This document shows positions 38,160-50,705 of a DNA stretch of 64,000 nt, piece after piece; positions within the stretch are counted from its first letter, which is position 1; each line of letters starts with the position of its first letter. Position numbers and translations under genes: made by a program. The notes beneath the pieces were generated by a model, which was not told where the DNA came from, ran no database searches, and saw only the letters and a program-made list of their open reading frames with translations. Origin of the DNA: Coniella vitis (Eukaryota; Ascomycota; Sordariomycetes; Diaporthales; Schizoparmaceae); assembly GCA_011317545.1 (NCBI GenBank), contig WUJK01000014.1, positions 186,001 through 250,000 of the forward strand. The letters run 5' to 3'.

Positions 38160-39122
38160 TCACCTTGCTTCAGGCGGAATGCCATCCACATCGTCCATGT
38201 AATCCTCCAGATACTCAGCAGTATGTACGGAACTTGCCACAACATCGCGCTCTCGAGCGGTCTCGTTATCGTTATTCTCTTCCAAGACTCCAAATATCAC
38301 TCCAAAGTCGGCGTATACCTCCTCGACATCGGCCAAATCCTCGATATAGCTGCTAATTGGAAAGCTCAATGAATAATCATCCGCTGTCTCCTCGCTCGTT
38401 GGCAATCGGCTGTTGGTCTGCGCTTGGGCAGCTCGCAGCTCAGGAGACGGCGACAATAGCGGCGAAGCGGCTCCTCGTTCACCAGAGCGTTCCCCCTCAG
38501 CCCTAGTAGCGGAAAAATGCGATACCGCTTCTCTAGCAACAGGTTCGGACAGTCGGGGCTTGTCCTGGAGGTCTGCGGTAGCCATGTCGGTAGGTTTGAA
38601 ACCATCCAGCCTATCAATGGCTGATTCGCTCCTTACTTCTGCCTCATCAGAGAATTTGCGCCTCAATCTATTGAGCACTGCTACTCGATGGACTAGCTCA
38701 GCTGGTCCATGCCCATACAGACTTCTCGCTTGCGTCATGCCACCAGATTGCACGCCTTCCTCCATGGTCCGTCGATCCGGGCGGACACCAGGCGTTGCTG
38801 TGGCAGCTCGTCGTAAAAACACCTCACTCCTGGCTGTGGTCTCTCTATTGAGAATATGCGTCGCTGGCAAAGAGAAGGGTCGAGAAAGACGCGAAGTGAT
38901 GAGATTTCGCCGCAATCGGCGCTTCTTGGAGCTCAATTGTCCAGTAAAAGGGCCGTCAACATCATCAAGCGGCCGCTTCCTTTTCCGTGTTGCAGTGCCG
39001 TGCCTTTCCACGGAGCCGGGTCTGTTTGGAGTCCTCGAAGGCGATTTCTTTTGCATCCTTTGATGCGCAGCAATCCATACTACACTGTCTGCACTCTTTT
39101 GGTCGGCTACAGGAAGAGCCAT
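38160..39122 (-). CDS. Hypothetical nuclear-type protein, 320 aa
   Basis: Intronless frame starting at the ATG at 39122. No family was recognised. Basic patches look like nuclear localisation signals (TRKRKRPLDD and SSKKRRLRRNLITSRLSRPF). A central segment, RSLYGHGPAELVHRVAVLNR, could be a short helical interaction module. The C-terminal 70 residues are strongly acidic with hydrophobic spacing (SYIEDLADVEEVYADFGVIF, then LEDYMDDVDGIPPE), like an activation or protein-binding tail. A GT follows the last codons, but the frame ends cleanly at a stop, so no further exon is needed. A chromatin or transcription role is a guess from composition. Confidence 0.7.
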   Translation of the reverse strand: MALPVADQKSADSVVWIAAHQRMQKKSPSRTPNRPGSVERHGTATRKRKRPLDDVDGPFTGQLSSKKRRLRRNLITSRLSRPFSLPATHILNRETTARSEVFLRRAATATPGVRPDRRTMEEGVQSGGMTQARSLYGHGPAELVHRVAVLNRLRRKFSDEAEVRSESAIDRLDGFKPTDMATADLQDKPRLSEPVAREAVSHFSATRAEGERSGERGAASPLLSPSPELRAAQAQTNSRLPTSEETADDYSLSFPISSYIEDLADVEEVYADFGVIFGVLEENNDNETARERDVVASSVHTAEYLEDYMDDVDGIPPEAR

Positions 39123-41895
39123 CTCCTAGAAGCCGAAACCTCCTTGTCAAAGGCGACCTCGCGGGGTTCGAGGAGGCCGATGTTCCCCTATCGCTTCTTG
39201 TGCTAGCAGGTGAACATTTTCGGAATATTGTGTGCGTATCTGCACGAACAGTAGCTTTGTGCGGTAAAAGGTACTTAACTCAGAAGTAAGCACGATTCCC
39301 TGAGGACTGCTGTCCAAATCGACAGCATTTAATATAAAAATGATACAAGATTAGTATTGTGAGTTTCAAGCAGCCTGGATATAGATTTGGAAAGAACAAG
39401 GACGGCGAAGCAAAGATGATGAGTGTTGCAGGCACCGATTGTGCGGCTTGTCACTTGTCTGGGCCCCTGTTTTCAACGAAGATGCTCCTCCCTAGTATAA
39501 AAAGTCCAAAAAGTCACACCTCGCAGCATCAAGGCTGAAAGAGGGGAAAGCAAAATTCTCAAAAGGAAGAACGACCTCGTGACCGCATCTTGTTCGTCCA
39601 AAGAAAAAGAGCCGAGAGGGTGGCGGCTCGAGGCGCATATGCACATAAGTCAGCAACTACAACGTAGAGGCGTATCTGTGCTGCATCCCCTGCGCGCGCA
39701 GCTGGAAGGGATTCATTCAAAAGGCGACCCGGGGAACAATATGGAAGATATGATTGGCGGCAGAGCCTGTCAAAGCTGGGGCCATGGTGCAGCGTTCCAG
39801 GCACATGTCAGCACATGTCAGCTTGTCAGCCCTGCTTCTCGTTGTCCGCGGGACGACTTGTCGTCGGCATATGACAAACTGAAAGGCCCACCCTGCATTG
39901 ACAGGCATCCAAACGCTGCGGAAGACGACTTGGAAGATATGACCTTCCCTTTACAGACCGTGGATCTGAGAGCAAAATGACTAGCTCAGGCTGTCGAGAC
40001 GATCAATTTGCAATGTCATGTTCGTGGTGGTCTAGACGTTCATGGCCCGCCGCTCACTGGTCAGTCACGTTGCAATCTAGGGGAGAAAGGGTTAGCCGTA
40101 GTGGCTAGGGTAGCATGTTGATGGACGCTCCTCTGTCTTTCCAGACGAGATTGGACTTCATTGCAGTTTTGGCTGCCGTATCCTTGATCGCACAGCGATC
40201 ATTGAGTTTATGCCACGTCTGTATCAGTTTTACCCTTTGGTTATCCACACAACGTCTTCCTAGGTGACAATGCATCCAGTGGAAAACAAGGGTAAGTAGC
40301 AATGTTGGAGAAGAATCTGCAAAAACTGAATCGTATCGCTTGCGTCCTGTGGCATCTGCATTTCATATAATTCAGACCGCGGGGATACTTTTGAAAGACC
40401 GGTCGCGCTTAATATCATTGGCATGCACGTCTCATGTATGCGAGAAGTGATTGCTGTCCGACAATGGGGCTTGAAATTTGTGATGCCATCTCGGCTCGCG
40501 ACGACAAAGAACACATACCACCGTTTCATTTTGTACAACTCCTACAAAGAATTGCAGATTGATTCTCTGTCTTGTCGTTTCCTGCGGCCTAGTCCTGCAT
40601 TCACCTCATGCCTCGCAGGTGTGCGTAGCTGTCAACCTCTTGCACGGTATGTGTACACATTGACAAACGGGTACTTTTTCTAGCATCCATTTGAGTGATG
40701 GCGCAAGCTTCCGCATATATCGACTGGGCCTGGTTTGATAAGTAACTCTATTCCTCGCATTGTTTGCACAGTCGTCCCACCCTTAGTGACTGTGACACGA
40801 TGCTGTCCAAAAGCAACGATAGCTATACCCACTGGAGGATGAAAGGGCATGCATGATTGTGCGCCCAGGAACAATTGCGGAGGGATGCAGCGTCTAAGCT
40901 GTTTTTCCTCTGCATAAGAGATACGCAGTCCACAGGACGAAGTTAGAGAGAGAGCTGTTCGAAATGTAGTCTAGCGGACAAGACGTATGCAAGCAGATGC
41001 CAAGTGCCCATTATCCTCTCTGCTTGGGCAATGAACCGTTGTGAAGAGTACCAGTTCACATAGTGTATATGATGGGTTCTTCATTTTGACGAATCTCTGC
41101 ATTGCTGACTTCGTCTAAGCAGTAGAGGCCCTAGGCAGGCCCGGATGATGCATCCACTGCCCTTTTCTTCGTACCAACTTTGGGCCGAAATACACGACAG
41201 GACATGAACAAGACGTTACCCCGCCCCGGCCTCTAGGTCAGATCGTCAGCAAAGTGGTTTGCACAAAGTTTGATATATTCATAATAATGCAAGGTGATGT
41301 GCAGGCTGAAAATCATGAGGTCAAACTTGATACGGCTACCTGTCCAACAACAGATACTACGTGAGGTTGATTGAGCGGCACCAACACCCCGGGCTCAACA
41401 CCTCAAAGTGAGACTCTTTGAGTATGATGGCTGTGGTATGAGGCGGGAAAATGGCATACGGGGTACCATGTATATAGGTAGGTGCTGCGAGCTGGGTAAC
41501 TCAACCATGACGACGGTACCCACGAAGAAGATAGGTGGGCCGTTGGACTTACTACACAGGACATTGTAGGTAAGGCTATTGCTCGGACGTCCAAATCTGC
41601 GCTCAGATCTGCCTCCATAGGGAGCGTGATGGAGGATGTCGGCTCAGTAAGCAATCTTGGGCAGATACGGGACTCGGCCGAGCATGCGCGTCGTCCAAGT
41701 CTACGTTGGCTATGCAGCTGTGCATCATGTTGATTGTCCGTCATCGGGAAGTACCTCGGTGGATGCCTAGAGTGCTAAGGGTATGGTCCGAAGAGACACA
41801 AGGACTGCCGGCATTGAAGGCCTTCGTTTATAAGACTGACGCTGGCGAATAGAGAGCGCAACACTTTGCAGGGCGGCTGGCAGTATATGCATTGC
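39123..41895. other. Intergenic, 2.8 kb
   Basis: A 133-codon plus frame (39579-39980) and others exist but lack recognisable motifs. No RNA gene, repeat or TE fragment was identified. Confidence 0.45.
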
Positions 41896-42540
41896 TCAAC
41901 TGCCCTCTGGCAATGCGGACCGTCCAACAGTTGATTCCTCAGTCTCCTTTGCGAGCTTTCCGGCTCGATCTTTGGCAATGTCCGCCATGGCCTGGTTGCC
42001 CGATCAGCGGATTGTGTCAATGAGGGGGCCGCGAACAGCACTTACCGTGATGGCAGCCTCCTCTTCAGCGACAAAGTCACCCCTATCAATGCGCCTCCTC
42101 ATGTCTGCCATAATGACATCGCGGGACCGGCCGTTGACAAAGACGACGTACCGCAAGCCCGGGTACTTGGCCTCGTACTCCCTGTTGAGCGCAGCCAGCT
42201 TTTCGGCCTCGGCCTCGGACGCAGCCTGCAGCTGGGCCTGCTCAGCTGCGCTTTGGGCGCTTTCAACCTTCTTGGCCCCTAGGCGAGGATGAGAGCCGAG
42301 GATAGCGAGCAGAGGGGCGCGGGCCGAGGGGTCCGGGTGGACTGCTTTTGCAATGACGAGCAGCTGGTCGCGGATGGTGTCGATGAGCTCGGGGTACGAG
42401 ACAAAAGTAATGGAGCGTAGCGTGGGCAGCGCCAGGGCGTGCAGTTCTGGGCTGGGCTCAAACAAGAGATCAAGCACCGACAGCAGCGTTGGCTCGGGCT
42501 GCGACGCCAGCGTTGCCACATCTGGAAGAACAGGCGCCAT
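41896..42540 (-). CDS. OHCU decarboxylase (uric acid degradation)
   Basis: 2-oxo-4-hydroxy-4-carboxy-5-ureidoimidazoline decarboxylase, the enzyme after urate oxidase and HIU hydrolase, giving S-allantoin. Two exons, 42540-42046 and 41991-41896, join in phase 0 (196 aa), within the family range. Diagnostic parts are the His in LLAILGSHPRLGAKK (His84, the expected catalytic residue), the Ser/Gln-rich helix after it, and LNREYEAKYPGLRYVVFVNG followed by RSRDVIMADMRRRI. The protein ends LPEGS, so there is no canonical peroxisomal SKL signal. It shares a 538-bp divergent promoter with PRP19. Confidence 0.9.
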
Positions 42541-43078
42541 TTTGGTAAGTATCTGTCGGTGGAATGACCAAGTTCGTGGAAGGGATTTGAGGCACGGTGA
42601 TGTTTAACTGTCCAGAACACTAAATGTACAGCACATTGTAAGAACAAGAGCGAGAGGCGAAGTTGCCGGGACCATATCATCCATCTATCTGGACTTCCAA
42701 GGTTAAGGACGAGGCTCATCAATCACGTACTGCAATTACGGTATGTAATAGGTGCACTACAGTATTAACACCCCCCCGGGGAACAACACCCAAGGGGTGG
42801 GCGGGGGCCGTCTAGCGTTAGCACTGCTAGCCCTGCTGGCCTGCCAGCCTGCCACAGTACGTACTAGCACTACATGGTACAGGCTGACAGCAACCTTGGC
42901 AAGTTACAATAAGCCTGCCGCCAAATTTCCAACTTCAACCGCGACTTCTCTCCAGCCGCTGCGCAAACACGAAAGCTCAGCAACGAGCCTCGGCGATTCC
43001 TTGCCAGATCACAACAGCTCTGCAGTCTATCACGCCCCTTTACTCTTGAGCATTGCGCGTGCACTCTCATAAATCATC
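42541..43078. promoter_or_regulatory. Shared divergent promoter, OHCU decarboxylase / PRP19
   Basis: 538 bp separate two divergent start codons, so both 5'UTRs and promoters must lie here. Specific binding sites were not assigned. A purine-catabolic gene paired with a constitutive splicing gene suggests proximity rather than shared function. Confidence 0.6.
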
Positions 43079-44710
43079 ATGCTTTGTGCCAGTAAGTGCC
43101 CGCTCTCCTACGCAATCGCTATCCCGTCACGTCCCTTAATCTTCTTCTCGTGCTTAGCCATCGGCAGCATTTGATACTTCTACTGACCTCGTCCCGTGTC
43201 GGTCACAGTCTCAGGCGAAGCTCCCGAGGAGCCTGTCGTCTCCAAAAAGTCAGGCACCGTGTTCGAGAAGCGATTAATCGAGAAATACATTGAGGAGAAC
43301 GGCAAAGATCCCATCACGTCTGATGAACTTGAGCTCGACGACCTGTTGCCCATCAAGTCTGCCCGCGTTGTGCGACCGCGCCCGCCGACCCTGACGTCCA
43401 TTCCCGCACTTCTTTCAACCTTTCAAAACGAATGGGACGCGCTTGCTCTCGAGACCTTCAAGCTCAAGCAGCAGCTGTCGCAGACCCGTGACGAGCTGGC
43501 GAATGCCCTCTACCAACATGATGCCGCTGTCAGGGTCATTGCACGCCTCACCAAGGAGCGCGATGAAGCCAGAGCTGCTCTCTCGACGGTCACGGTCACG
43601 GCCGGTAGCGGTGCTGGTGCCAATGGCGATGCGATGGCTGTCGACAACGAGGCCCTACCGGAAGAGCTTGCTGCACATGTTGACGAGACACAGGCTAAGT
43701 ATGTCTCTTGTTTCCGTTTCTATGCTTAGCTTGGGCGTACATTCCGCTAACCCTGTCGTGTCCGTTTGATTAGACTATCCAAGAGCCGAAAGAAGCGTCC
43801 TGTGCCTAGCGGATGGGCAAGTCCCAACGAAATTGCATCCTTTGCGCCCCAGCTGTCCGAGTCGCTGCCTGTCCCACAGGCCTCGTCAATTGGTACCGAG
43901 GCAGCGTATGCAGCTGTGGGCGGTTTGAAGGGGGATGCTGCCATTTTCTCGATAGCCGCAGGCCAGCTGGAGCGATCACTGCAAGTCAACGAGCCCATTA
44001 CGGATACACTATGGCACGGATCTAAAGTGGCATTCGCGACGAGCAAAGGATCGGTCAAGATTTTCGAGGGCGGCAGCGAGGTTGCCTCGTTTGCAGAACA
44101 CGCTGGTCCCGCGACAGCTCTGTCCATGCACCCCGGAGGTACGATCCTCGCGTCGGTTGGAAGCGACAAGAGCTTTGTGTTCTACGATGTGAATGCACTC
44201 AACAGAGTTACGCGGGTGTACACAAACGCGCCTCTGACGGCGTGTGCCTTTCACCCAGACGGCCACCTGTTTGCAGCAGGCACCAATGCTGGAGACATCA
44301 AGATGTATCTGACCAAGACGGGCGAAGAGGCAGCCACCTTTTCGCTAGGTGCTCCGGTGGAAGCACTCGTCTTTTCAGAAAATGGATACTGGATTGCGGC
44401 GACCGCCAAGGGGCAAACGACCGTGACAGTATTCGACCTGCGCAAAGAGGGCGATGCGGCCACGGCCAAGGTGTTGGACATTGGCAGCGCTGTGGAGAGC
44501 CTGGCATGGGACTACACGGGTCAGTTTTTAGCGACAGCAGGGCCGTCGGGCGTTACTGTGCAGCAATATTTGAAGGGAAGCAAAAAATGGAGCGAGGCTT
44601 TGCAGAACGCAACGCCTGCGGTTGCGGTGGCATGGGGCGAGGAGGGCAAGAAGCTGGTGACGGTGAACCGGGACGGTGTGATATCGGTGCTTGCTGCGCC
44701 AGAGGCATGA
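43079..44710 (+). CDS. PRP19: Pre-mRNA-processing factor 19, U-box E3 ligase
   Basis: Core of the NineTeen complex that activates the spliceosome and also acts in DNA repair. Three exons: a 13-nt first exon (43079-43091, encoding MLCA plus one base), 43209-43698 and 43774-44710, closing to 479 aa. The U-box occupies about residues 1-60 (MLCAISGEAPEEPVVSKKSG, then FEKRLIEKYIEENGKDPI). A coiled-coil tetramerisation segment follows (LETFKLKQQLSQTRDELANA), then a Prp19-type WD40 propeller from about residue 200 to the end. The first intron falls after four codons, which makes the start easy to mis-annotate. Identification is confident. Confidence 0.95.
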
Positions 44711-45746
44711 GATACACCTTGATTGCATGTCATAGTCCGTCCATTAGAGTACTTTTTCGGGAGTGGGATATGAGGCAGGCCAGCCAGAGCTCAGACACAA
44801 AAGCAGGCAAACCCGAAGCAAACCGTGTATTCAAAACGAGCAAAACCAAGTTGAAAAAAAAAGGGGAACAGCTTTTTGCTTTTTGCTTTTTTTTTTTCCC
44901 CTTCCTTCTTTTGGGGACATCTTACTTTTGTGGCCGTCTAATGGCTGGGCCAGGTTGCGATAACATGGCGGAGAGAGCCAAGAATCGCTCAACGACGTGA
45001 CTAACTCGGTAGAGAGGTACATTGTGTTTTTGCCACTTATAGGTACAGTTGTGCTAGAGTTCGACCCAGGCTGAATGAATCACACAGTTTCTAAAGGCCA
45101 TCTGGGTTACAGTACATAATAACGAGGTACTGTCTGTGGTTTCTACATGGTTTGATAGTACTACAGACAGACAAACAGACACCTTGCATTGCAACAGTTG
45201 CTATCTTCTGGCTCGGCACCACGGTATGCATCGCTTGCCGTCGTCACCATCCCATAATGCTCCGAGGGTGGCACTGAGATCTGAACTGGACAATGGCCAA
45301 GCGAGCCGCTCTTGACAGAGCAGACTCGCCGCTATTCCTTTTGCTGCGGTAGGCCAACGCGACTGGAGTGAATCTGGGTTCCTCATCCATTGGTCCGAGT
45401 ATCTTCTTTTTCTCTGCTTTGAAATTATATGCGCACTTGTGGCGTATTACAAATACACGCATATACATACCTAGGTAGTACAAGCACTTGGGCTGCCGCG
45501 GGTGTACATAATAACCCAAAAGTTGCTGCCACCGTCCCCCACCAACGCGGCTCAAGTGAACTGCTTCTTGCGCCTGGCGCACATAATTTCGCTTCCATTC
45601 TCCTCAGCAGTTCTTTTTTCACCCTCGTCCACCACTAGCCAACGACGTATGCCCCCATTTTTGACCGTCTCCCGACAACGCCAACATCTATCGCTGCCCG
45701 CCCACCTACCCAGATCGGGGCACTGCAAAGAAATGGGACGGGGGTC
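44711..45746. other. Intergenic between PRP19 and the RING protein
   Basis: It contains the PRP19 3' flank, an A run and T runs near 44856-44900, and the promoter and leader of the next gene. No ORF is supported. Confidence 0.5.
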
Positions 45747-48260
45747 ATGAGCAATTTCGACTACGTTCTGGGTGTTGCGGCAGCGGGCTTGGACGACCTA
45801 CATGGCGGCGACATGGAGAACCACGAATACGGCAATGGTTACTACAGTTTCAACAACGACGACGACAACGACGACGATGACGATGACGATTACGATTACG
45901 ACGATGACCTGGACTTTGACAATGATCACGCGCTCGGCCCCGCAGGCTCGGGCCATCAGCCCTTCCTCGACGACCAGTACCCGGAGCTCGCCTCGGAACC
46001 CTTGCTTCCCGCCCACTCGGCGTCGCCTGTGCCATGGTCCGACGACCTCTCCGACTCTGATACATACGAGGAAGACCGAGACGACGATGATCTAGACACC
46101 ACCGTCAGTCTGGACGAGGAGGATTTGCCTGACTGGGGCGACAATAGGCCGCACGAGTGGGTAGCCGGCAGCGGCAGCGGCAGCGGCAGTGACAGTGACA
46201 GTGGCCATCGCAGCCTCAGCGCTGGTGGCAGCGCGGCATCTCTGAGCAATATCTCTGGATTTTCTTCACCAAGCCCGCCCCCGTACCCTGCTGCTGCTAT
46301 TTGGCCAGAGTCGGTATCACGCGGTTCTTCGGTCTCTAGCTCGGCCTCGAACCTCGTTGATTCGGATGTGTCCTATGCGCGCTCCCCAGCCCCGCCTGCT
46401 GCCTCTGCCTCGGGCGCCTCAAGTCCTGCCTCGGCGTCATCCGGCTCCAATTCGGCCCCACAGCACTGGCGGCCCCAGGGCCAGCAACCGCCAGTGCGCC
46501 AGCGCGTCGGCTTGCAGCACCCCCGAGCCTCGCCACGCCGCCCCAGCCTAACGCCCACCATCCACCCCAATCGACGGCTGCCTCGCCCTGCCAACCTTCA
46601 CCAACCACGACAGCCCAACCACCATTCACCACGACATCGCCGAGTTTCCCCCAGCATCGACGACCTTCCCGCGTCAGTCTATGACCACAGTGACTTCCTA
46701 TTATCCAGCCAACCCCCGTCCTCCGACCCAGACGACTTGTCTCCTCCTGTGCGTGCCAGCTCAAGTTACGATATACCGCGAGCCAGTGGTGGCGGTGGCG
46801 GCGGCGGCTCTGGCTCTGGCTCTGGCTCTGGCTTTGGTGCAAACGCACGGTCGCCTAGGCCTCAACAAGAATCTTTGTACTCGGGCCTGGCGCATCAGCT
46901 CTCGAGCGAGAGTGAGGAGGACAGCCAGGCCGCTATCCGACAGCAAAGTCGGCTGCAACCTTCCAGGAACCGGCTTGCTGCCAGGGAATCACAAGAGGCG
47001 TTTGCGCCATCTCCAGGCATTCCTTGGGCCTCGGACTTTGATTGGGGATCGGACATGGACATAGACGATGAGCTTATTGAGATCATTGTTGATCGTGATC
47101 GCCATGGCCATCACCAAGCACCATCAGCACAAGAGCAGAGACAACAAAGGCAACATCGTGATCAGCAACAGCGACGCAGGCACCAAACTTTGGCGCATCC
47201 CAGACAGCCTATGCAGGGGGCCAGCAGCGGCAATCTGGAGCGGCAAGATGCAGCAGGAGTCGATGTGATTGACTTGACAGAGGAGCCGGACAGCCCTGTC
47301 TTGTTGCACCACCGCCCCGTCAACCTTCGCCGCAACGCTGGGCCTGACCACGCCAACCAACAACAGAACCCTCGCCGTCAAACATCCCAGGCGGGCCGCA
47401 CGCCTTCCCTGGCTCGCAGCGATGGCAGCATTCTAGGCCACGTACAGCCAGCCGCCGCCGTGATCGATTTGACGAGCAACTCAGACGAGGATCTCGATAT
47501 CCCGCTCAACCGCCGTTTGCCCGCCCCCGTTCCTGCCGCGAGCCGCGATAACCGCCGAAGCGTCGAATTTGCTGGGCTCCGCCACTACATGCCTGCACTT
47601 GCTGGACTCGGTAACCTCAGCAGAATCACAAATCTTTTTCCTGGCCTCGTTGCTGCTCGACTTGGTGCCCACGACGCTGAAGTACAGATCATTGGTACCC
47701 ACCAGTTCGCCATGAATGCGAATCCCCTGGCGGGTAATCAGCCCGAATTCAACTACCAGGGCAACGGGTTCGGTGGCCGGCAACCGCCACCCAAGCCTGA
47801 GTTTCAGCCCCCTCCTCCTGCCCGACCGGGCTTTACTCGTGATACGGGCCTTGGTCAGGACACAAATGAGGAAATGGTTATCGTTTGCGCTAGCTGCGAC
47901 AACGAGCTCAGATATTCCAACAATGATGAAGATGACGGAGACCTGCGCCCTGCCAAGAGACCCAGAAACAAGAAGGACCGTGAAGAACACCATTTCTGGG
48001 CTGTCAAGACCTGCGGTCATGTACGTGAAACCAAAAAGAATCGCCTTCTTCTTTGCTAAATCGACTGAGCTGACTGAAATTCCTACTAGGTCTACTGCAA
48101 ACACTGCTACGATAATCGAAAGAAGACCAAGAGCAAGGATTACGAAAAGCTTGGATTCCAGGTCGACACCTCCCACAGAGTTCCCAAGATTTTCTGCGCA
48201 GTGGACCAGTGCAATTCAGACGTCACTTCCACCCAGGTCTGGGTTGGCATCTTCATGTGA
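45747..48260 (+). CDS. RING protein with SUMO-interaction motifs (STUbL-like)
   Basis: Candidate SUMO-targeted ubiquitin ligase subunit, nuclear by inference. Two exons, 45747-48020 and 48090-48260, give 814 aa. The N-terminus is extremely acidic (Asp runs at residues 38-59); the middle is Ser/Gly/Pro-rich. Three SUMO-interaction-type motifs stand in the C-terminal half: ELIEIIVD (about 442-449), VDVIDLTEE (506-513) and AVIDLTSNSDED (571-582), each hydrophobic with flanking acidic residues. The RING-like domain uses C714, C717, C756, H758, C761, C764, C794 and C799, with a long charged loop between the first pairs. The intron cuts between H758 and V759, so an intronless reading loses half the domain. 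It resembles the Slx5/Rfp type by architecture; orthology was not tested. Confidence 0.85.
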
Positions 48261-48761
48261 TTCGGCGTCTCCTCAATGCCATTCCGTGGCAGACGCCTCT
48301 ATCTTCTCTCCTCTCTCTTTTTCTTCTGGCGTCCTTTTCCTCTCTTGTCAAATGACTGAACGAAACTCCGTTATGGATTGATACCGTTGTGATTAAGGGA
48401 CACATTTTGCGTGGCGTTTTGAGGGATTTCAGCATCTTTGGTATAAGGTGTTATGGTGCGATAAAGAACAAGGAAAGCGATACAAGGCTCGGTAGCATGG
48501 GGTATGGAAAGACACCTTCTAGATACCAACGGCGTCATAATTATCGTGACGGAAAATCTTTTTATCAAAGCCAAGATTGGTCAGTATTCTGGTTTTCAAA
48601 TTAGCAAGGTTCTTTCTCGTGTGCGTTTTTTCGCACTAGAGCGGCCTTAATCAGCCTCAGCGCAATGCATAAAAACTTCATGCTGTGTGAATATGCAATC
48701 GCTCTATACTCATGTTCTTCGTTTCTTTTTGTTTTCATCAGCCATGGTTGTATTGCACGAC
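48261..48761. other. Convergent intergenic region
   Basis: It lies between the RING protein (plus) and the AKR6-type gene (minus). Nothing recognisable was seen. Confidence 0.5.
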
Positions 48762-50117
48762 CTAATCTTGCCTTGCTGGGTCCAGCTCTATCTTGCCCAC
48801 GATGGCATCTATCTCTGCCAATATCTCTGGCGTCAACTTGTCAAGTGCCTTGAGTGCTGCGCAATTCTCCACCACCTGTTCCGGTTTCGAAGCGCCCGTT
48901 ATAACCGCCGATACGTTCTTATTGCTCAAGCACCAAGCAAGTGCCAACTGCGCTCTTGTGATGCCCAATTTGTCGGCAATCGGCTATTTTCAAAGCATTA
49001 GTCCAACTGAAAAGCTAGCATCATGAGGGGACACGGCGAAGCTACGTATTGCATTGAAATGACGCACCTTGAGCTGTCTAGCCTTTGCTATTGTCGATTG
49101 CCACTGCTCATTCGCGTACGAGTCCCTCACCGAGCTGACGAACTTGTCGTTGCCCTTGGCGAAGCGCGAGCCCGCAGGAGGCTGGTCAGGACTATCGTCA
49201 TACTTGCCGCTCAGCAGACCAAACTGCAGCGGGCTAAAAGTGGTCAGGCCAATGCCGAACCGCGAGTACAAGCGCTGAAACTCGCTCTCGACCTTCTTTC
49301 TCGACAAGAGATTGTAGTGCGGCTGCTCAACAACGGGCGCAATGAGGCCCAGCTGCTTGGCGATGCCGCACGCCTCGGCAATCTCATCGGCTGACCACTC
49401 GCTCGTGCCCCAGTACAGCGCCCACCCTTTGACCTCAATGACGTGGTTGAAAGCCCGCACCGTCTCCTCCATGGGCGTCAGGCGGTCTGGCCTGTGCGCG
49501 TAGACAATGTCGACATAATCGAGGTCAAGCCGCTTGAGCGACGCGCGCAGACCTTCAATGATATGTTTGCGCGACAGGCCGTGGTTGTTGACGAGGACCT
49601 CGCCATTGTGGCCGCCCCAATTGAGCTTGGTACTGACTACTATGTCGGAGCGCGACCAGCCAAATTTCTTGATGGCTTGGCCCATGGCCACTTCGGACTG
49701 GCCTGCGGCATAGCTGTGGAGGTTTTGGGTGATTGTGGTTAGTCCTTATCTGGGATTGTGGACTTGTAGAAAGGGATTTGCAAATCCTTCACCTTACCTC
49801 TCGGCCGTGTCGAAAAAGTTGATTCCTAGGTCATATGCCTGCTTCATACATGCAAAGGTGCCCTCTACACTTGACAATGAGAAGGTGAACTTCAAAAGTG
49901 CCAAATGGCCCGCTGTTTGTCACATACCATTCTCGAGCTGTCCACCAAAGCTATTGTGCACAGTTAGCTTTTGGCCTGCCGCTTCTCTAACCCCAGATGA
50001 GTCGGCGGCGAAAACTCACGTGAGCCATCCTCCCAGTCCCAGCACCGATACGTGAAGACCCGAGTTTCCTACTCGCCGGTAGACCATACCGGTCTTACGA
50101 GGCTCTTCCCATGCCAT
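48762..50117 (-). CDS. Aldo-keto reductase, AKR6 / Kv-beta-like
   Basis: NADPH-dependent oxidoreductase similar to potassium-channel beta subunits and fungal YajO-like reductases. Five exons, 50117-50020, 49950-49928 (only 23 nt), 49864-49798, 49713-49068 and 48983-48762, close in frame to 351 aa. Motifs: MVYRRVGNSGLHVSVLGLGG, NFFDTAESYAAGQSE with catalytic Asp and Tyr, VSTKLNWGG with the Lys, DIVYAHRPD with the His, EQPHYNLLSR, TTFSPLQFGLLSGKY, and the NADPH-binding tail SAVITGASKPEQVVENCAAL. The start MAWEEPRKTG is the only ATG that fits. The substrate is unknown. Confidence 0.93.
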
Positions 50118-50705
50118 TGTGCTGAGTGATTATGTGCGATCTTGGCGTATGAACTTGAGGGGAGAGTGTCGTGGCTGGTTGGGGGGTTGGTAAGCCTGCC
50201 TTGTACAACTACGCAAGAAGGTAGACAGTCAGGCAGTTTGACAATTCACGTTGCACAGACACAAGTGAGATGCGCTGTACAGACTTCCCAAGACGCCCGA
50301 GAAATATTCCGGCAACCGGTCCGCACTGCATCATCTCCTCGGGTAACAAGCAGCGGAGAAAATCTCGGCTTCGGCCCGGTACTGCAAATGCCCAAGGTTT
50401 GCCGGTGCGGTGCGCTACATAGTAAGGGCTTGCAAATCCACGTCGCTATACCTTATGGTCAGTCTGGGTCATACTATGTACTTGCTACATACATAGTACA
50501 ATAAGGATGTGAATACGATGGGCTTGTACATAGTATTCTTGAAAAGGCTTCTTTTCGTGTCTGAACCCGAATGTGGGAATTGAGGATAAAATGTCGTCAG
50601 AGCACAGAGACCAGGTCAGACCAAGGATGGCTACATGCGCAAAAGTCTTATAATTACATTTCCAATACTCGTCACATAGAGCAAAAGCTGAGAACTGGGT
50701 CATAT
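50118..50705. other. Intergenic region with four dispersed-motif copies
   Basis: Copies of ACATAGTA/TACTATGT at 50417-50424, 50472-50479, 50491-50498 and 50528-50535 form the densest cluster in the window. It is the promoter side of the AKR6-type gene and the 3' flank of the Zn2Cys6 gene. Confidence 0.6.

Noticed and set aside
39579..39980. 133-codon plus-strand frame
   Set aside because: No domain or splice support; chance frame is as likely.
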